Of a DNA stretch of 64,000 nucleotides, positions 47,389 to 55,126 are shown one piece after another. The notes below the pieces were generated by a model, which saw only the letters and a program-made list of their open reading frames with translations, did not search any database and had not been told where the DNA came from. The stretch is from contig SCTY01000047.1 of the NCBI GenBank assembly GCA_004297625.1, positions 1-64,000 on the forward strand, in the 5' to 3' direction. The stretch is from Betaproteobacteria bacterium (lineage in GTDB: Bacteria; Pseudomonadota; Gammaproteobacteria; Burkholderiales; SG8-39). Within the stretch, counting starts at the first letter, position 1. Each line of letters opens with the position of its first letter. The position numbers and the translations under genes are program-made.

Positions 47389-48291
47389 GTGTGGGATAGC
47401 CTCCAGATCCTCGCCGCCGCGCCGATCTTCAACGTCCAGCTCTGGCTGAACGGGCTGTCGGTCGGCGCGGTGTTCGCGCTCGTCGCCTACGGCCTGGCGC
47501 TGGTGTGGGGCGTCACCGGCGTGAAGAACCTGGCGCAGGGCGACCTCGTCATGCTCGGCGGCTACCTCGGCCTCGAGGCGGCGCGCCACGGCGTGCACCC
47601 GATCGTCGCGATTGTGCCGGTAGCCGCGCTGATGTTCCTCTTGGGCTGGGCGCTCTACGTGCTCATGATCCGGCGCGTGATCCAGCTCGATCTTTTCACG
47701 TCGCTGCTCGCCACCTTCGGCCTCGCGATCACCCTCCAGCAGGCGCTCAATCTCGCTTTCGGGCCCGACGTGCGCACGCTCAAGTCGGGCTTCGGCCGGC
47801 TCGAGCTCTTCGACGGGACGATCGACATCACCTGGATCCGCGTCATCGCCTTCGGGCTGTGCATCGTGGTGGCCGGCGCGATGGTGCTGTTCCTGCGCAA
47901 GAGCCGCCTCGGGCAGGCGATCCGCGCGACCGCCCAGGACCCGCGTGCCGCGCGCGTGCTCGGCGTCGACACCGATCTCGTCTACGCGCTCACCTTCGCG
48001 ATCAACGCCGCGGTGTGCGGCGCCGCCGGCGTGATCGTGGGCATGATCTGGGTGCTGCAGCCCTTCTACGGCATCGCCTACTCGGTGCGCGCCTTCGTCA
48101 TCGTCACGGCGGCGGGCCTCGGCAACCTGCCGGCGGTGATCCTCGCCGCCCTCGGCCTGGGAGTCGCCGAGCAGTACAGCGGCTTCGTCCTCGGCGCGCA
48201 GTTCCAGCAGGCCACCGTCGTCGGCTTGCTTCTCGTCATCCTCGTCTGGCGCCAGGCGCTGCTGCGCCGCCAGCGCCTCGCCCTGCAATGA
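47389..48291 (+). CDS. livH: ABC transporter permease, LivH type
   Basis: 300 residues; the GTG start follows the livK stop directly. About eight helices. NGLSVGAVFALVAYGLALVWGVTGVKNLAQGDLVMLGGYLG matches the conserved LivH start, and the EAA-like loop RATAQDPRAARVLGVDTDLVYALTFAINAAVCGAAGV is present. It forms half of the membrane channel with the next gene. It overlaps livM by ATGA. Confidence 0.92.
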   Translation: MWDSLQILAAAPIFNVQLWLNGLSVGAVFALVAYGLALVWGVTGVKNLAQGDLVMLGGYLGLEAARHGVHPIVAIVPVAALMFLLGWALYVLMIRRVIQLDLFTSLLATFGLAITLQQALNLAFGPDVRTLKSGFGRLELFDGTIDITWIRVIAFGLCIVVAGAMVLFLRKSRLGQAIRATAQDPRAARVLGVDTDLVYALTFAINAAVCGAAGVIVGMIWVLQPFYGIAYSVRAFVIVTAAGLGNLPAVILAALGLGVAEQYSGFVLGAQFQQATVVGLLLVILVWRQALLRRQRLALQ

Positions 48292-49289
48292 GCCGCCGCT
48301 CGGCGCTCCTTCACCTCGCGCTCGCCGCGGCGGGCATCGCCGCGCCGTTCGTGTTTCCCGCGCACACGGTGCAGTTCGCGGTGTTCTGGGTCTTCGTCCT
48401 CTTCGCCCTTACCTGGGACATCATGGGCGGGCACATGGGATACAACTCGCTCGGCAACATCCTGTTCTTCGGGCTGGGGATGTACATCTGCGCCCTGGTA
48501 CAGATCGGCCTCGTCTACGACATCGCCGAGTACACGGCGGCCAACGGGGCGGTGCACATAGACTTCACCGACGCGCAATACTTTCACGGGCTCGCTCTCG
48601 GCGTGGCCGCCGCCGCCCTCGGACCGGTGCTCGTCGCCGCCGCCCTGTCGTGGATCGTCTTCGGCCTGCGCGGCCCCTACTTCGCCATCGGCACGCTCGG
48701 CGTGGCGATCGCCGCCGCCGAGCTCACCAATGCCTGGGACTACGTCGGCGGCGGCCAGGGGATCGCCATGCCGGTCTTTCCGGGCGGCCCCGGCATGCGC
48801 GAGCGCTTCTTCTACGCGGCGTGCATGGCGGCGGCCGTAGCCTGCTACCTGTTCCTGCGCTGGCTCTACGGCACGCGCTTTCGCCTGGCGATCAACGCGA
48901 TCCGCGACGACGAGGACAAGGCCGAGGCGCTCGGCCTGCACACCGGCCGCTACAAGATGGTCGCCTGGTCGATCTCGGCCTTCTTCCTCGGCATCGCGGG
49001 CGCGCTTTTCGGCAACATGACCGGCTTCATCGAGCCGCTGGAGACCGCGTACCCGACGCTCACCTTCGGCATCTTCATGGTGGCGATGACGCTGCTCGGC
49101 GGAAAAGGAATGCTGTGGGGGCCGGTCGTCGGCGCTGCCGTTTTCTACACGCTGCGCGAGCTCACCTGGACCTATCTCCTCGGCTGGCAGTACATCGCGC
49201 TCGGCGTGCTGATCATCGTCAACGTCGTGTACTTCCAGCAAGGCATCCTCGGCTGGCTGCGCGCGCGGCGCCCGCAGTGGTTCGCATGA
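48288..49289 (+). CDS. livM: ABC transporter permease, LivM type
   Basis: 333 residues from the ATG at 48288 (ATGA overlap with livH). MGYNSLGNILFFGLGMYICALVQ and FGLRGPYFAIGTLGVAIAAAELTNAWDYVGGGQGI are LivM signatures; the EAA loop is INAIRDDEDKAEALGLHTGRYKMVAWSISAFFLGIAGALFG. It pairs with LivH in the membrane. A longer frame exists upstream but lies within livH. Confidence 0.92.
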   Translation: MSRRSALLHLALAAAGIAAPFVFPAHTVQFAVFWVFVLFALTWDIMGGHMGYNSLGNILFFGLGMYICALVQIGLVYDIAEYTAANGAVHIDFTDAQYFHGLALGVAAAALGPVLVAAALSWIVFGLRGPYFAIGTLGVAIAAAELTNAWDYVGGGQGIAMPVFPGGPGMRERFFYAACMAAAVACYLFLRWLYGTRFRLAINAIRDDEDKAEALGLHTGRYKMVAWSISAFFLGIAGALFGNMTGFIEPLETAYPTLTFGIFMVAMTLLGGKGMLWGPVVGAAVFYTLRELTWTYLLGWQYIALGVLIIVNVVYFQQGILGWLRARRPQWFA

Positions 49290-50032
49290 CGCCGGCTCTC
49301 ATCGAAGTGCGAAACGTGCGCAAGGCCTTCGGCGGCGTGGTCGCCAACCGCGACGTGTCGCTCGACGTCGAGCGCGGGCGCATCACCGGCCTCATCGGCC
49401 CGAACGGCTCGGGGAAGACGACGCTCTTCAGCTCGATCGTCGGCCAGCACCCGATCGATTCGGGATCGATCCGCTTCGAGGGCCGCGAGATCTCCCGCCT
49501 GGACGTGCAGAGAATCGCGCGCCTGGGCCTGCTGCGCACCTTCCAGCAGACGCGCATCTTCTCGAAAATGGACTGCGTGCAGAACCTGCTCGTTTCGCTG
49601 CCGCACCGCGAGACCGCCTGGTCGCACATGTTCCGCCGCTATCCCCCCGAGGTGATCGAGAAGGCCGAGCGCCTCCTCGAGTTCGTCGGCCTCTACGCCA
49701 AGCGCAGGCTGGTCGCCGGGTCGCTTTCCTTCGGGCAGCAGAAGCTGCTCGAGTTCGCCATGGCGCTCATGAACGAGCCCAAGGTGCTGCTGCTGGACGA
49801 GCCCACCGCCGGCATCAATCCCACCCTCGTCAACGCGCTGATCGAGCGGCTCAAGCGTTCGAACCGGGAGTTCGGCATCACGCTGTTCGTGATCGAGCAC
49901 AACATGCGCGTCATCATGAACCTCGCGAGCCGCATCTACTGCATGTCGCGCGGCGAGCTGCTCGCGAGCGGCTCGCCGGCCGAGATCCGCGACGACCGGC
50001 GCGTGATCGACGCCTATCTCGGCGCGCAATGA
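49286..50032 (+). CDS. livG: ABC transporter ATPase, LivG type
   Basis: 248 residues from the ATG at 49286. Walker A GPNGSGKTT, Q-loop FQQTRIF, signature SLSFGQQKLLEFA (LSFGQ in place of LSGGQ), Walker B LLLDEPTAG and H-loop VIEHNM. The insert typical of LivG around residues 90-130 is shorter than usual. It drives transport with LivF. Confidence 0.92.
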   Translation: MTPALIEVRNVRKAFGGVVANRDVSLDVERGRITGLIGPNGSGKTTLFSSIVGQHPIDSGSIRFEGREISRLDVQRIARLGLLRTFQQTRIFSKMDCVQNLLVSLPHRETAWSHMFRRYPPEVIEKAERLLEFVGLYAKRRLVAGSLSFGQQKLLEFAMALMNEPKVLLLDEPTAGINPTLVNALIERLKRSNREFGITLFVIEHNMRVIMNLASRIYCMSRGELLASGSPAEIRDDRRVIDAYLGAQ

Positions 50033-50841
50033 CGGCGGTGCTTTCCGTCGACGAGGTCGCGCGGCAGGCCGAGGAGCTGCGCACCGAGATCCCGGAGGCG
50101 CGGCTGCTCGAGCTCGCCGGCGGGAACCCTTTCCTTTCGATCCGCGAGCTGCGCGCGGGCTACGGCGCCATGGGCATCCTGCACGGCTTCACGCTGCACG
50201 TCGGCCGCGGCCAGTCGCTTTGCCTCATCGGCCCGAACGGCGCCGGCAAGTCCACGGTGCTGCACGCGCTGTACGGCTTCGCGCGCGTCTTCGGCGGCAG
50301 CATCTGCGCGGACGGAAAGGACATCACGCGGCTCGGCGCCGAGAAGAAGCTGAAGCAGGCGCGCATCGCCTACATCCTGCAGGACAAGTCGGCCTTCCCC
50401 GACATGACGGTGGAGGAGAACCTGCTCATGGGCGGCTTTCTGCTGCGCTCGCCGGCGCGCGCAAGAGCGGCCGCCGAGCGCGTCTTCGGGAAATACGAGC
50501 GCCTCGCCGCGCGCCGGCGGCACAAGGCGCGCGTGCTCTCGGGCGGCGAGCGCCGCCTGCTCGAGATCTCGCGCGCGCTGGTGATGGACCCGCAGGTGCT
50601 GCTCGTTGACGAGCCCTCGATCGGCCTCGAGCCGCGCTACATCGACATGGTGTTCGACATCTTGCGCGAGCTGCAGCGCCGCGACGGCAAGACGATCGTG
50701 ATGGTCGAGCAAAACGCGAAGAAGGGACTCGAGTTCGCCGACCTCGGCTACGTGCTGGTGACGGGCCAGCTCGCCCTCGCGGGCACGGGGCGCGAGCTGC
50801 TCGCCAATCCGGAGGTCGGGCGCCTCTTCCTCGGCGGTTGA
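50029..50841 (+). CDS. livF: ABC transporter ATPase, LivF type, with N-terminal extension
   Basis: 270 residues. The core begins near residue 36 (LSIRELRAGYGAMGILHGFTLHVGRGQ); family members usually start there. The first 35 residues (MTAVLSVDEVARQAEELRTEIPEARLLELAGGNPF) are extra and could be a peptide contact. Walker A GPNGAGKST, signature VLSGGERRLLEIS, Walker B VLLVDEPSIG and H-loop VEQNAK, where the classic His is Gln, as often in LivF. ATGA overlap with livG favours this start. Confidence 0.9.
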   Translation: MTAVLSVDEVARQAEELRTEIPEARLLELAGGNPFLSIRELRAGYGAMGILHGFTLHVGRGQSLCLIGPNGAGKSTVLHALYGFARVFGGSICADGKDITRLGAEKKLKQARIAYILQDKSAFPDMTVEENLLMGGFLLRSPARARAAAERVFGKYERLAARRRHKARVLSGGERRLLEISRALVMDPQVLLVDEPSIGLEPRYIDMVFDILRELQRRDGKTIVMVEQNAKKGLEFADLGYVLVTGQLALAGTGRELLANPEVGRLFLGG

Positions 50842-50898
50842 CTCCGCGCCCGGGGTGGGAGCATCCGGCGCCAGCACGAATGGCTCGTGCGCGCGACT

Positions 50899-52161
50899 TC
50901 ACCGGGTCCGGGCTGCTGCCGGATATGAGTTGATCCGCACGGCGAGCGGCTTGAGCGTAAGGCCCTGCACGAGCACCGAGAACACGACGACCGCGTAGGT
51001 GGCGGCGAGGAGCAGATCGCGCTGCGCGAACTCGGGCAGCGACAGGGCGAGCGCGATCGAGATGCCGCCTTTCAGGCCGCCCCAGGTCAGCATGCGGATG
51101 GTCCCCGGAGCGAAACGGCGCGTGGCGCGCAGCATGCCGATCGGCGCCGCCACCCCGACCAGGCGGGCGAGAAGCACGATCGCGACGCCGGCCGCGAGAA
51201 GCCACGGCGTCGCGCCGCGCAGGGCCTCGATCGGCAGCGCCAGCACTTCCAGCCCGATCAGCACGAAAAGCGTGGCGTTGAGGACATAGTCCACCAGCTC
51301 CCAGAATTCATCGAGCCGCCGGCGCGTGCGCTCGGACATCGAGAACGCCCGGCCGTGGGTGCCGACCAGCAGGCCGGCGACGACCACGGTGATCGGCGCC
51401 GACACGTGCAGCACTTCGGCCAGGCTGTAGCCGCCCGCGGCAAGCGCCAGGCTCATCAGGATCTCGACCGGATAATCGTCGACCTGGGCGAGGAGCCGGT
51501 TCGCGGCGTAGCCGAGCGCGGCGCCGAGCGCGAGCGCGCCCAATACCTCCAGGGCGAAGAAGCCTGCGACGTGCGCCGCCGAGGGCGGCGCGCCGAAGGC
51601 CGCATCGGCGAGCGCGATGAACACGACGACCGCTACGCCGTCGTTGAACAGCGATTCGCCGGTGATCTGCAGTGCGAGGTGCTGCGGCACGCCGGCCTGG
51701 CGCAGGATGCCGAGCACGGCGATCGGATCGGTAGGCGCGACCACGGCCCCGAAGACGAGCGCCGCGAGCAGCGGAATGTCGAGCCCGAGCGCCCCCGCGG
51801 CGAGCCACACCAGCACGCCGGTGACCGCGGTCGCGATGATGACGCCGAGCGTCGCGAGCAGTCCTACCGTGACGCCTTCGCCCCTCAGCTTGGCGAGATC
51901 GACGTGCAGCGCGCCGGCGAAAAGCAGGAAGGCCAGCATGCCGTGCAGCACGATATCGCCGAACTGCAGCGATTTCACGACGCGCACAGCCGCCTCGACG
52001 TCGAGCACACCGAGCGCACGCAGCCCGAGCAGCGCGGCGGAGAACGCCAGCACCGTCAGCGTCATGCCGATCGCGGTGGGAAGCCGCAGCAGCCGGTAAT
52101 TCACATAGCCGGCGAGCGCCGCGAGCGAGATCACCGCTGCGAAGAGGTGGAAAGTCGACAA
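50899..52161 (-). CDS. CPA1-family Na+/H+ antiporter
   Basis: About 420 residues from a TTG at 52161 (LSTFHLFAAVISLAALAGYVNYRLL); no ATG fits the first helix. Twelve or so helices are visible. The CPA1 core motifs are VVAPTDPIAVLGILR, ITGESLFNDGVAVVVF and LTWGGLKGGISIALALSLP. It exchanges Na+ or K+ for H+. The sigma-54-like element on the minus strand predicts transcription 2 nt before the TTG. Divergent from a small gene with the same arrangement. Confidence 0.9.
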   Translation of the reverse strand: MSTFHLFAAVISLAALAGYVNYRLLRLPTAIGMTLTVLAFSAALLGLRALGVLDVEAAVRVVKSLQFGDIVLHGMLAFLLFAGALHVDLAKLRGEGVTVGLLATLGVIIATAVTGVLVWLAAGALGLDIPLLAALVFGAVVAPTDPIAVLGILRQAGVPQHLALQITGESLFNDGVAVVVFIALADAAFGAPPSAAHVAGFFALEVLGALALGAALGYAANRLLAQVDDYPVEILMSLALAAGGYSLAEVLHVSAPITVVVAGLLVGTHGRAFSMSERTRRRLDEFWELVDYVLNATLFVLIGLEVLALPIEALRGATPWLLAAGVAIVLLARLVGVAAPIGMLRATRRFAPGTIRMLTWGGLKGGISIALALSLPEFAQRDLLLAATYAVVVFSVLVQGLTLKPLAVRINSYPAAARTR

Positions 52162-52174
52162 GCAGCGCAGTATG

Positions 52175-52188
52175 GCAAACAGCGTGCC
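52175..52188 (-). promoter_or_regulatory. Sigma-54-like element for CPA1 antiporter gene
   Basis: On the minus strand GGCACGCTGTTTGC, an exact GGCACG-N4-TTGC. Predicted start 52163, 2 nt before the TTG at 52161. Confidence 0.65.
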
Positions 52189-52208
52189 GGGGTCAAAGGC
52201 ACGCCTCT

Positions 52209-52222
52209 GGCACGAGAGTTGC
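52209..52222 (+). promoter_or_regulatory. Sigma-54-like element for small helical protein
   Basis: TGGCACGAGAGTTGC, an exact TGGCACG-N4-TTGC. Predicted start 52234, 2 nt before the ATG at 52236. It is back to back with the CPA1 element 20 nt away. Confidence 0.65.
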
Positions 52223-52235
52223 ACCCTCGAGCGAC

Positions 52236-52475
52236 ATGGCGGCCGTGGACTACCTGCTGAACGCGCGTGCGAGCCTCGACGCGCTCGCCGAGATGCTGAA
52301 CGAGGCCGCCGAGAACGGCACATCCGACATCCCCATTCCGCTGCAGGACGTGCAAGCGCAATGGAAGCGCGTGCAGGCGCGCCGCGCGGCCCAGGCGCGG
52401 TTCTCGCCGATCGACGAGCAGCACACCCGGGTGCATATCAGCGCCGAGAGCGGCGGCGCCGCGCCCGGCGCATAG
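52236..52475 (+). CDS. Small helical protein of unknown function
   Basis: 79 residues: MAAVDYLLNARASLDALAEMLNEAAENGTSDIPIPLQDVQAQWKRVQARRAAQARFSPIDEQHTRV... No signal peptide or membrane segment. Two amphipathic helices are likely. No Shine-Dalgarno sequence precedes the ATG, while a canonical sigma-54-like element lies 14 nt upstream. Unknown family. Confidence 0.6.
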   Translation: MAAVDYLLNARASLDALAEMLNEAAENGTSDIPIPLQDVQAQWKRVQARRAAQARFSPIDEQHTRVHISAESGGAAPGA

Positions 52476-52504
52476 TGGCCGGTTCGCACCATCCCCGGAG
52501 AGCA

Positions 52505-53350
52505 ATGTTGGCCAGGCGGCACCCGCGGCGGGACGCGCCGGGAGGCGCCGATGCGAAGGACTCGCAGCAGGTCGAGCACATCGAAGAGCGCTCGACGCCG
52601 CGCACGCCGGTCATCTACGAGATCGTGCGGCGCTACGGCGAGGAGGAAATGTCGCGCCCGGGAATCTCGCTGTGGTGGTCGGGCCTCGCCGCCGGCCTGT
52701 CGATGAGCTTCTCGCTGCTCGCCGAGGCGATCCTGCGCATGCACCTGCCCGAGGCGGAGTGGCAGAAGCTCCTCACGAGCCTCGGCTACCCGGTGGGCTT
52801 CGTCATGGTGGTGCTCTCGCGCCAGCAGCTCTTCACCGAGAACACGATCACCGTGGTGCTGCCGGTCATGGCCGAAGCCACCGCGCGCAACTTCGGCCGC
52901 GCCGCCCGCATGTGGGCGATCGTGCTCGCCGCCAATCTCGCCGGCACGCTGCTCGCCGCGCTGTTCATCACGTTCGCCCCGGTCGTCGACCCGGCGCTGC
53001 GCGACGCGATGCTCGGCATCGGCGCCGAAAACGCGCAGCACCCCTGGCTCGAGATGGCATTCCGCGCGGTGACCGCGGGGTTCCTCATGGCCGCTATGGT
53101 ATGGCTCATCCCCGCGGCCGACGCGGCACAGTTTTGGGTGATCGTGCTGATCACCTATCTCATCGGCGTCGGCGGCTTCCCGCATATCGTCGCGGGCAGC
53201 GTGGAGGCTTTCCTGCTCGTCGCGAACGGCGATCTCGGCGTGCTGCCGATGCTCGCGGGATTCACCGTCCCGGTGCTGCTCGGTAACATCGTCGGCGGCA
53301 CCGCGCTCTTCGCTCTCGTTTCCTACGCGCAGGTCATGAAGGAGATCTGA
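52505..53350 (+). CDS. Formate/nitrite transporter family protein (YfdC-like)
   Basis: 281 residues from the ATG at 52505 with GGAGAG just upstream. The cytoplasmic N-terminus (about 50 residues) is charged. Six helices follow. SLWWSGLAAGLSMSFSLLAEAILRM, GYPVGFVMVVLSRQQLFTENTITVVLPVM, and GVLPMLAGFTVPVLLGNIVGGTALFALVSYAQV are FNT-family features, especially the VVLSRQQLFTEN and the GN-x2-GG-x3-FAL blocks. The YfdC subgroup has unknown substrates. The last codons (SYAQVMKEI) recur at the end of the chimera at 54203. Confidence 0.85.
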   Translation: MLARRHPRRDAPGGADAKDSQQVEHIEERSTPRTPVIYEIVRRYGEEEMSRPGISLWWSGLAAGLSMSFSLLAEAILRMHLPEAEWQKLLTSLGYPVGFVMVVLSRQQLFTENTITVVLPVMAEATARNFGRAARMWAIVLAANLAGTLLAALFITFAPVVDPALRDAMLGIGAENAQHPWLEMAFRAVTAGFLMAAMVWLIPAADAAQFWVIVLITYLIGVGGFPHIVAGSVEAFLLVANGDLGVLPMLAGFTVPVLLGNIVGGTALFALVSYAQVMKEI

Positions 53351-53653
53351 GCGGATCGCGTATGTCGGAGGCCGCCGGTTCATGCCCCAGGTCTCCCAGC
53401 CCCCGCTAGCGCTTGTCCTGAATCAAGCGCCGGGATCCGCGCGTGAAGCGCGTCTTCATCGAATCGCAGCCGGACTACTCCCCGGGCCTGATGCCGGCGT
53501 CGGGCGCATGCAGTTGTTGCAAGAAGCCGCTGTACAAATTGCAGGCGTAACGACCGTAGCCCGGTCGGGCTGCGTTACACGGCCCACGCCTCACCATGAC
53601 GGCAAGCTGAGCAAGAGCTCGTCCAGCACCAAGTAACGCTACTTCGCGCCCCG
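53351..53653 (+). pseudogene. Mosaic of fragments: actA head, CDF tail, EF-hand tail
   Basis: From 53351 the DNA matches the sequence before and at the start of actA (54535-54600), including the ATG (53382) and MPQVSQPPLALVL against MPQVFHPPLVLVL. At about 53436 it switches to the CDF 3' end (28598-28720: codons for DPRVKRVFIESQP and the downstream TTGCAAG...TACACG stretch). At about 53594 it switches to the EF-hand gene (CCATGACGGCAAGCT then GAGCAAGAGCTCGTCCAGCA), reading HHDGKLSKSSSSTK in the same frame as the actA head. A single 84-codon frame runs through all three parts but is unlikely to be functional. Confidence 0.7.
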
Positions 53654-53682
53654 AAAGCGGGCCGAAAGGCCCGTTTCCTTTT
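53654..53682 (+). terminator. Intrinsic terminator, copy of the EF-hand terminator
   Basis: CGGGCC-GAAA-GGCCCG stem followed by TTTCCTTTT. The same stem and position relative to the EF-hand tail occur at 31295-31325. Confidence 0.7.
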
Positions 53683-53703
53683 GCCACGAGCGCCGGCGGG
53701 GCG

Positions 53704-53717
53704 GGATCGGCGCTTGC
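53704..53717 (+). promoter_or_regulatory. Sigma-54-like element for PPC gene
   Basis: GGATCGGCGCTTGC keeps GG-N10-GC and TTGC but has ATCG in place of CACG. Predicted start 53729, 2 nt before the ATG at 53731. Confidence 0.45.
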
Positions 53718-53730
53718 AAGCGCTGGCCGC

Positions 53731-54171
53731 ATGAAGGCCAAAGTGCTGAACGAGCACGGCGAGCGCGTGTTCGCCGTGATTTTCGACATCGGCGAGGACC
53801 CGGTCGCCGGGCTCACCCGCTTCGCCGAGAGCCAGAACCTCTCGGGCGCCGGCTTCACCGCCATCGGCGCCTTCAGCGAGGCGACGCTCGGCTATTTCGA
53901 CTGGCAGAAGAAGGACTACGAGCGCGTCCCGGTGCGCGAGCAGACCGAGGTGCTCGCGCTCGTCGGCGACATCGCGATCGAAGGCGAGAACCGCAAGAAG
54001 GTTCACGCCCACGTCGTGCTCGGCAAGCGCGACGGCGCCGCGTGCGGCGGGCATCTGCTCTCGGCGAAGGTGCGGCCGACGCTCGAGGTGATCGTCACCG
54101 AGTCGCCGAACTACCTGCGCCGCGTGCACGACCCGCTGAGCGGGCTCTCGCTCATCCGGATCGGCGCGTGA
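53731..54171 (+). CDS. PPC-domain (DUF296) protein
   Basis: 146 residues spanning a complete PPC domain: ERVFAVIFDIGEDPVAGLTRFAESQNLSGAGFTAIGAFSEATLGYFDWQKKDY, then GDIAIEGENRKKVHAHVVLGKRDGAACGGHLLSAKVRPTLEVIVTE. The His-x-His...His residues (HAHV, GGHLL) form the trimer metal site. Bacterial PPC proteins may bind DNA or act in metabolism; function not settled. No ribosome-binding site. It lies between the mosaic and a second chimera, apparently intact. Confidence 0.85.
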   Translation: MKAKVLNEHGERVFAVIFDIGEDPVAGLTRFAESQNLSGAGFTAIGAFSEATLGYFDWQKKDYERVPVREQTEVLALVGDIAIEGENRKKVHAHVVLGKRDGAACGGHLLSAKVRPTLEVIVTESPNYLRRVHDPLSGLSLIRIGA

Positions 54172-54202
54172 GCCGCGCGCGCCGCGAGACACCACCGAGT
54201 AC

Positions 54203-54484
54203 GTGACCCACGACGCGGCGCACTGGGTGTTCGAAGGCACCGGCCTTCGCACCGGCGAGGCGCTCGGGCGCGACACGTGTGCGCCGCTCGTCGGCATGAT
54301 GCACGGGCTTGCCGGATCGGCAGCGCTGCTGCTGCTCACGCTCGGCGGCGACGGCGGCCCGCTCGCGAGCCTCGCCTACAGCGCGCTCTTCGGGCTCGGC
54401 TCGATCCTCGGCATGGCGCTGCTCTCGGCGATGCTCGCCGCCGCCCTTTTCATCTCGTACGCGCAGGTGATGAAGGAGATCTGA
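54203..54484 (+). pseudogene. Chimera: NicO/UreH-like helices fused to FNT transporter tail
   Basis: 93 residues. The part ALGRDTCAPLVGMMHGLAGSAALLLLTLGG, then LASLAYSALFGLGSILGMALLSAMLAA, matches the conserved VGMVHGLAGSAALLLL helix and following helix of nickel/cobalt or urease-linked UreH-type transporters. It is joined to LFISYAQVMKEI, identical at protein level over nine residues to the end of the FNT gene at 53350, with the same stop codon and related downstream DNA. Recombination between two membrane genes is the simplest explanation. Confidence 0.65.
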
Positions 54485-54562
54485 GCCGCCCTGCGCAGCA
54501 GCCGCCGCCGCTCCAGGGTGGAACTTCAATTGCGGATCGAGTATGTCTGAGCTCGCCGGGTC

Positions 54563-55126
54563 ATGCCGCAGGTCTTCCACCCTCCGCTAGTCCTCGTCCT
54601 CAAGCTCGTCGCGCTCGCGCTGCTGCTCATCGCCGGCGCCGGCTGGATCACGCTCTACATGGTGCTGCCTCCGCGCGGTGGGCCGGTCGATCCGCGCCAG
54701 CCGATCCCCTTCAGCCATCAGCACCATGTCGGCGACGACGGCATCGACTGCCGCTACTGCCACTGGTCGGTGGAGAAGTCCGCGTACGCCGGCATTCCCT
54801 CCGCCCAGGTCTGCCTCACCTGCCATTCGCAGCTCTTCAGCGACGCCCCGGTGCTCGAGCCGCTGCGCGAAAGCGCGCGCACCGGGCGGCCGATTCGCTG
54901 GGTGCGGGTGCACGAGCTGCCGGATTTCGTGTTCTTCGACCACAGCATCCACGTCGCGAAGGGCGTCGGCTGCGTGGAGTGCCATGGGCGCGTCGATAAG
55001 ATGCCGCGCATCCACCGCGTCGCCTCGCTCGAGATGCAGTGGTGCCTCGAGTGCCACCGCCGCATGGCGCGCATGCGCGGCCTCGACGAGCGCCGCATGA
55101 CCGACTGCTCGACATGCCATCGCTGA
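54563..55126 (+). CDS. actA: Alternative complex III subunit A, pentaheme cytochrome c
   Basis: 187 residues. One N-terminal helix (LVLVLKLVALALLLIAGAGWITLYMVL) anchors a periplasmic domain with five CxxCH heme motifs: CRYCH, CLTCH, CVECH, CLECH and CSTCH. Two further His clusters (FSHQHHVG, FFDHSIHVAKG) supply axial ligands. This matches ActA. It is the first gene of the actABCDEF operon, which oxidises quinol and reduces a c-type cytochrome or the oxidase directly. No clear ribosome-binding site is seen near the ATG. A decayed copy of its first codons lies at 53382. Confidence 0.93.
   Translation: MPQVFHPPLVLVLKLVALALLLIAGAGWITLYMVLPPRGGPVDPRQPIPFSHQHHVGDDGIDCRYCHWSVEKSAYAGIPSAQVCLTCHSQLFSDAPVLEPLRESARTGRPIRWVRVHELPDFVFFDHSIHVAKGVGCVECHGRVDKMPRIHRVASLEMQWCLECHRRMARMRGLDERRMTDCSTCHR

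Noticed and set aside
46093..48288. 731-codon minus-strand frame over livK/livH
   Set aside because: Low-complexity Arg/Glu/His-rich translation, antisense to genes with clear motifs.
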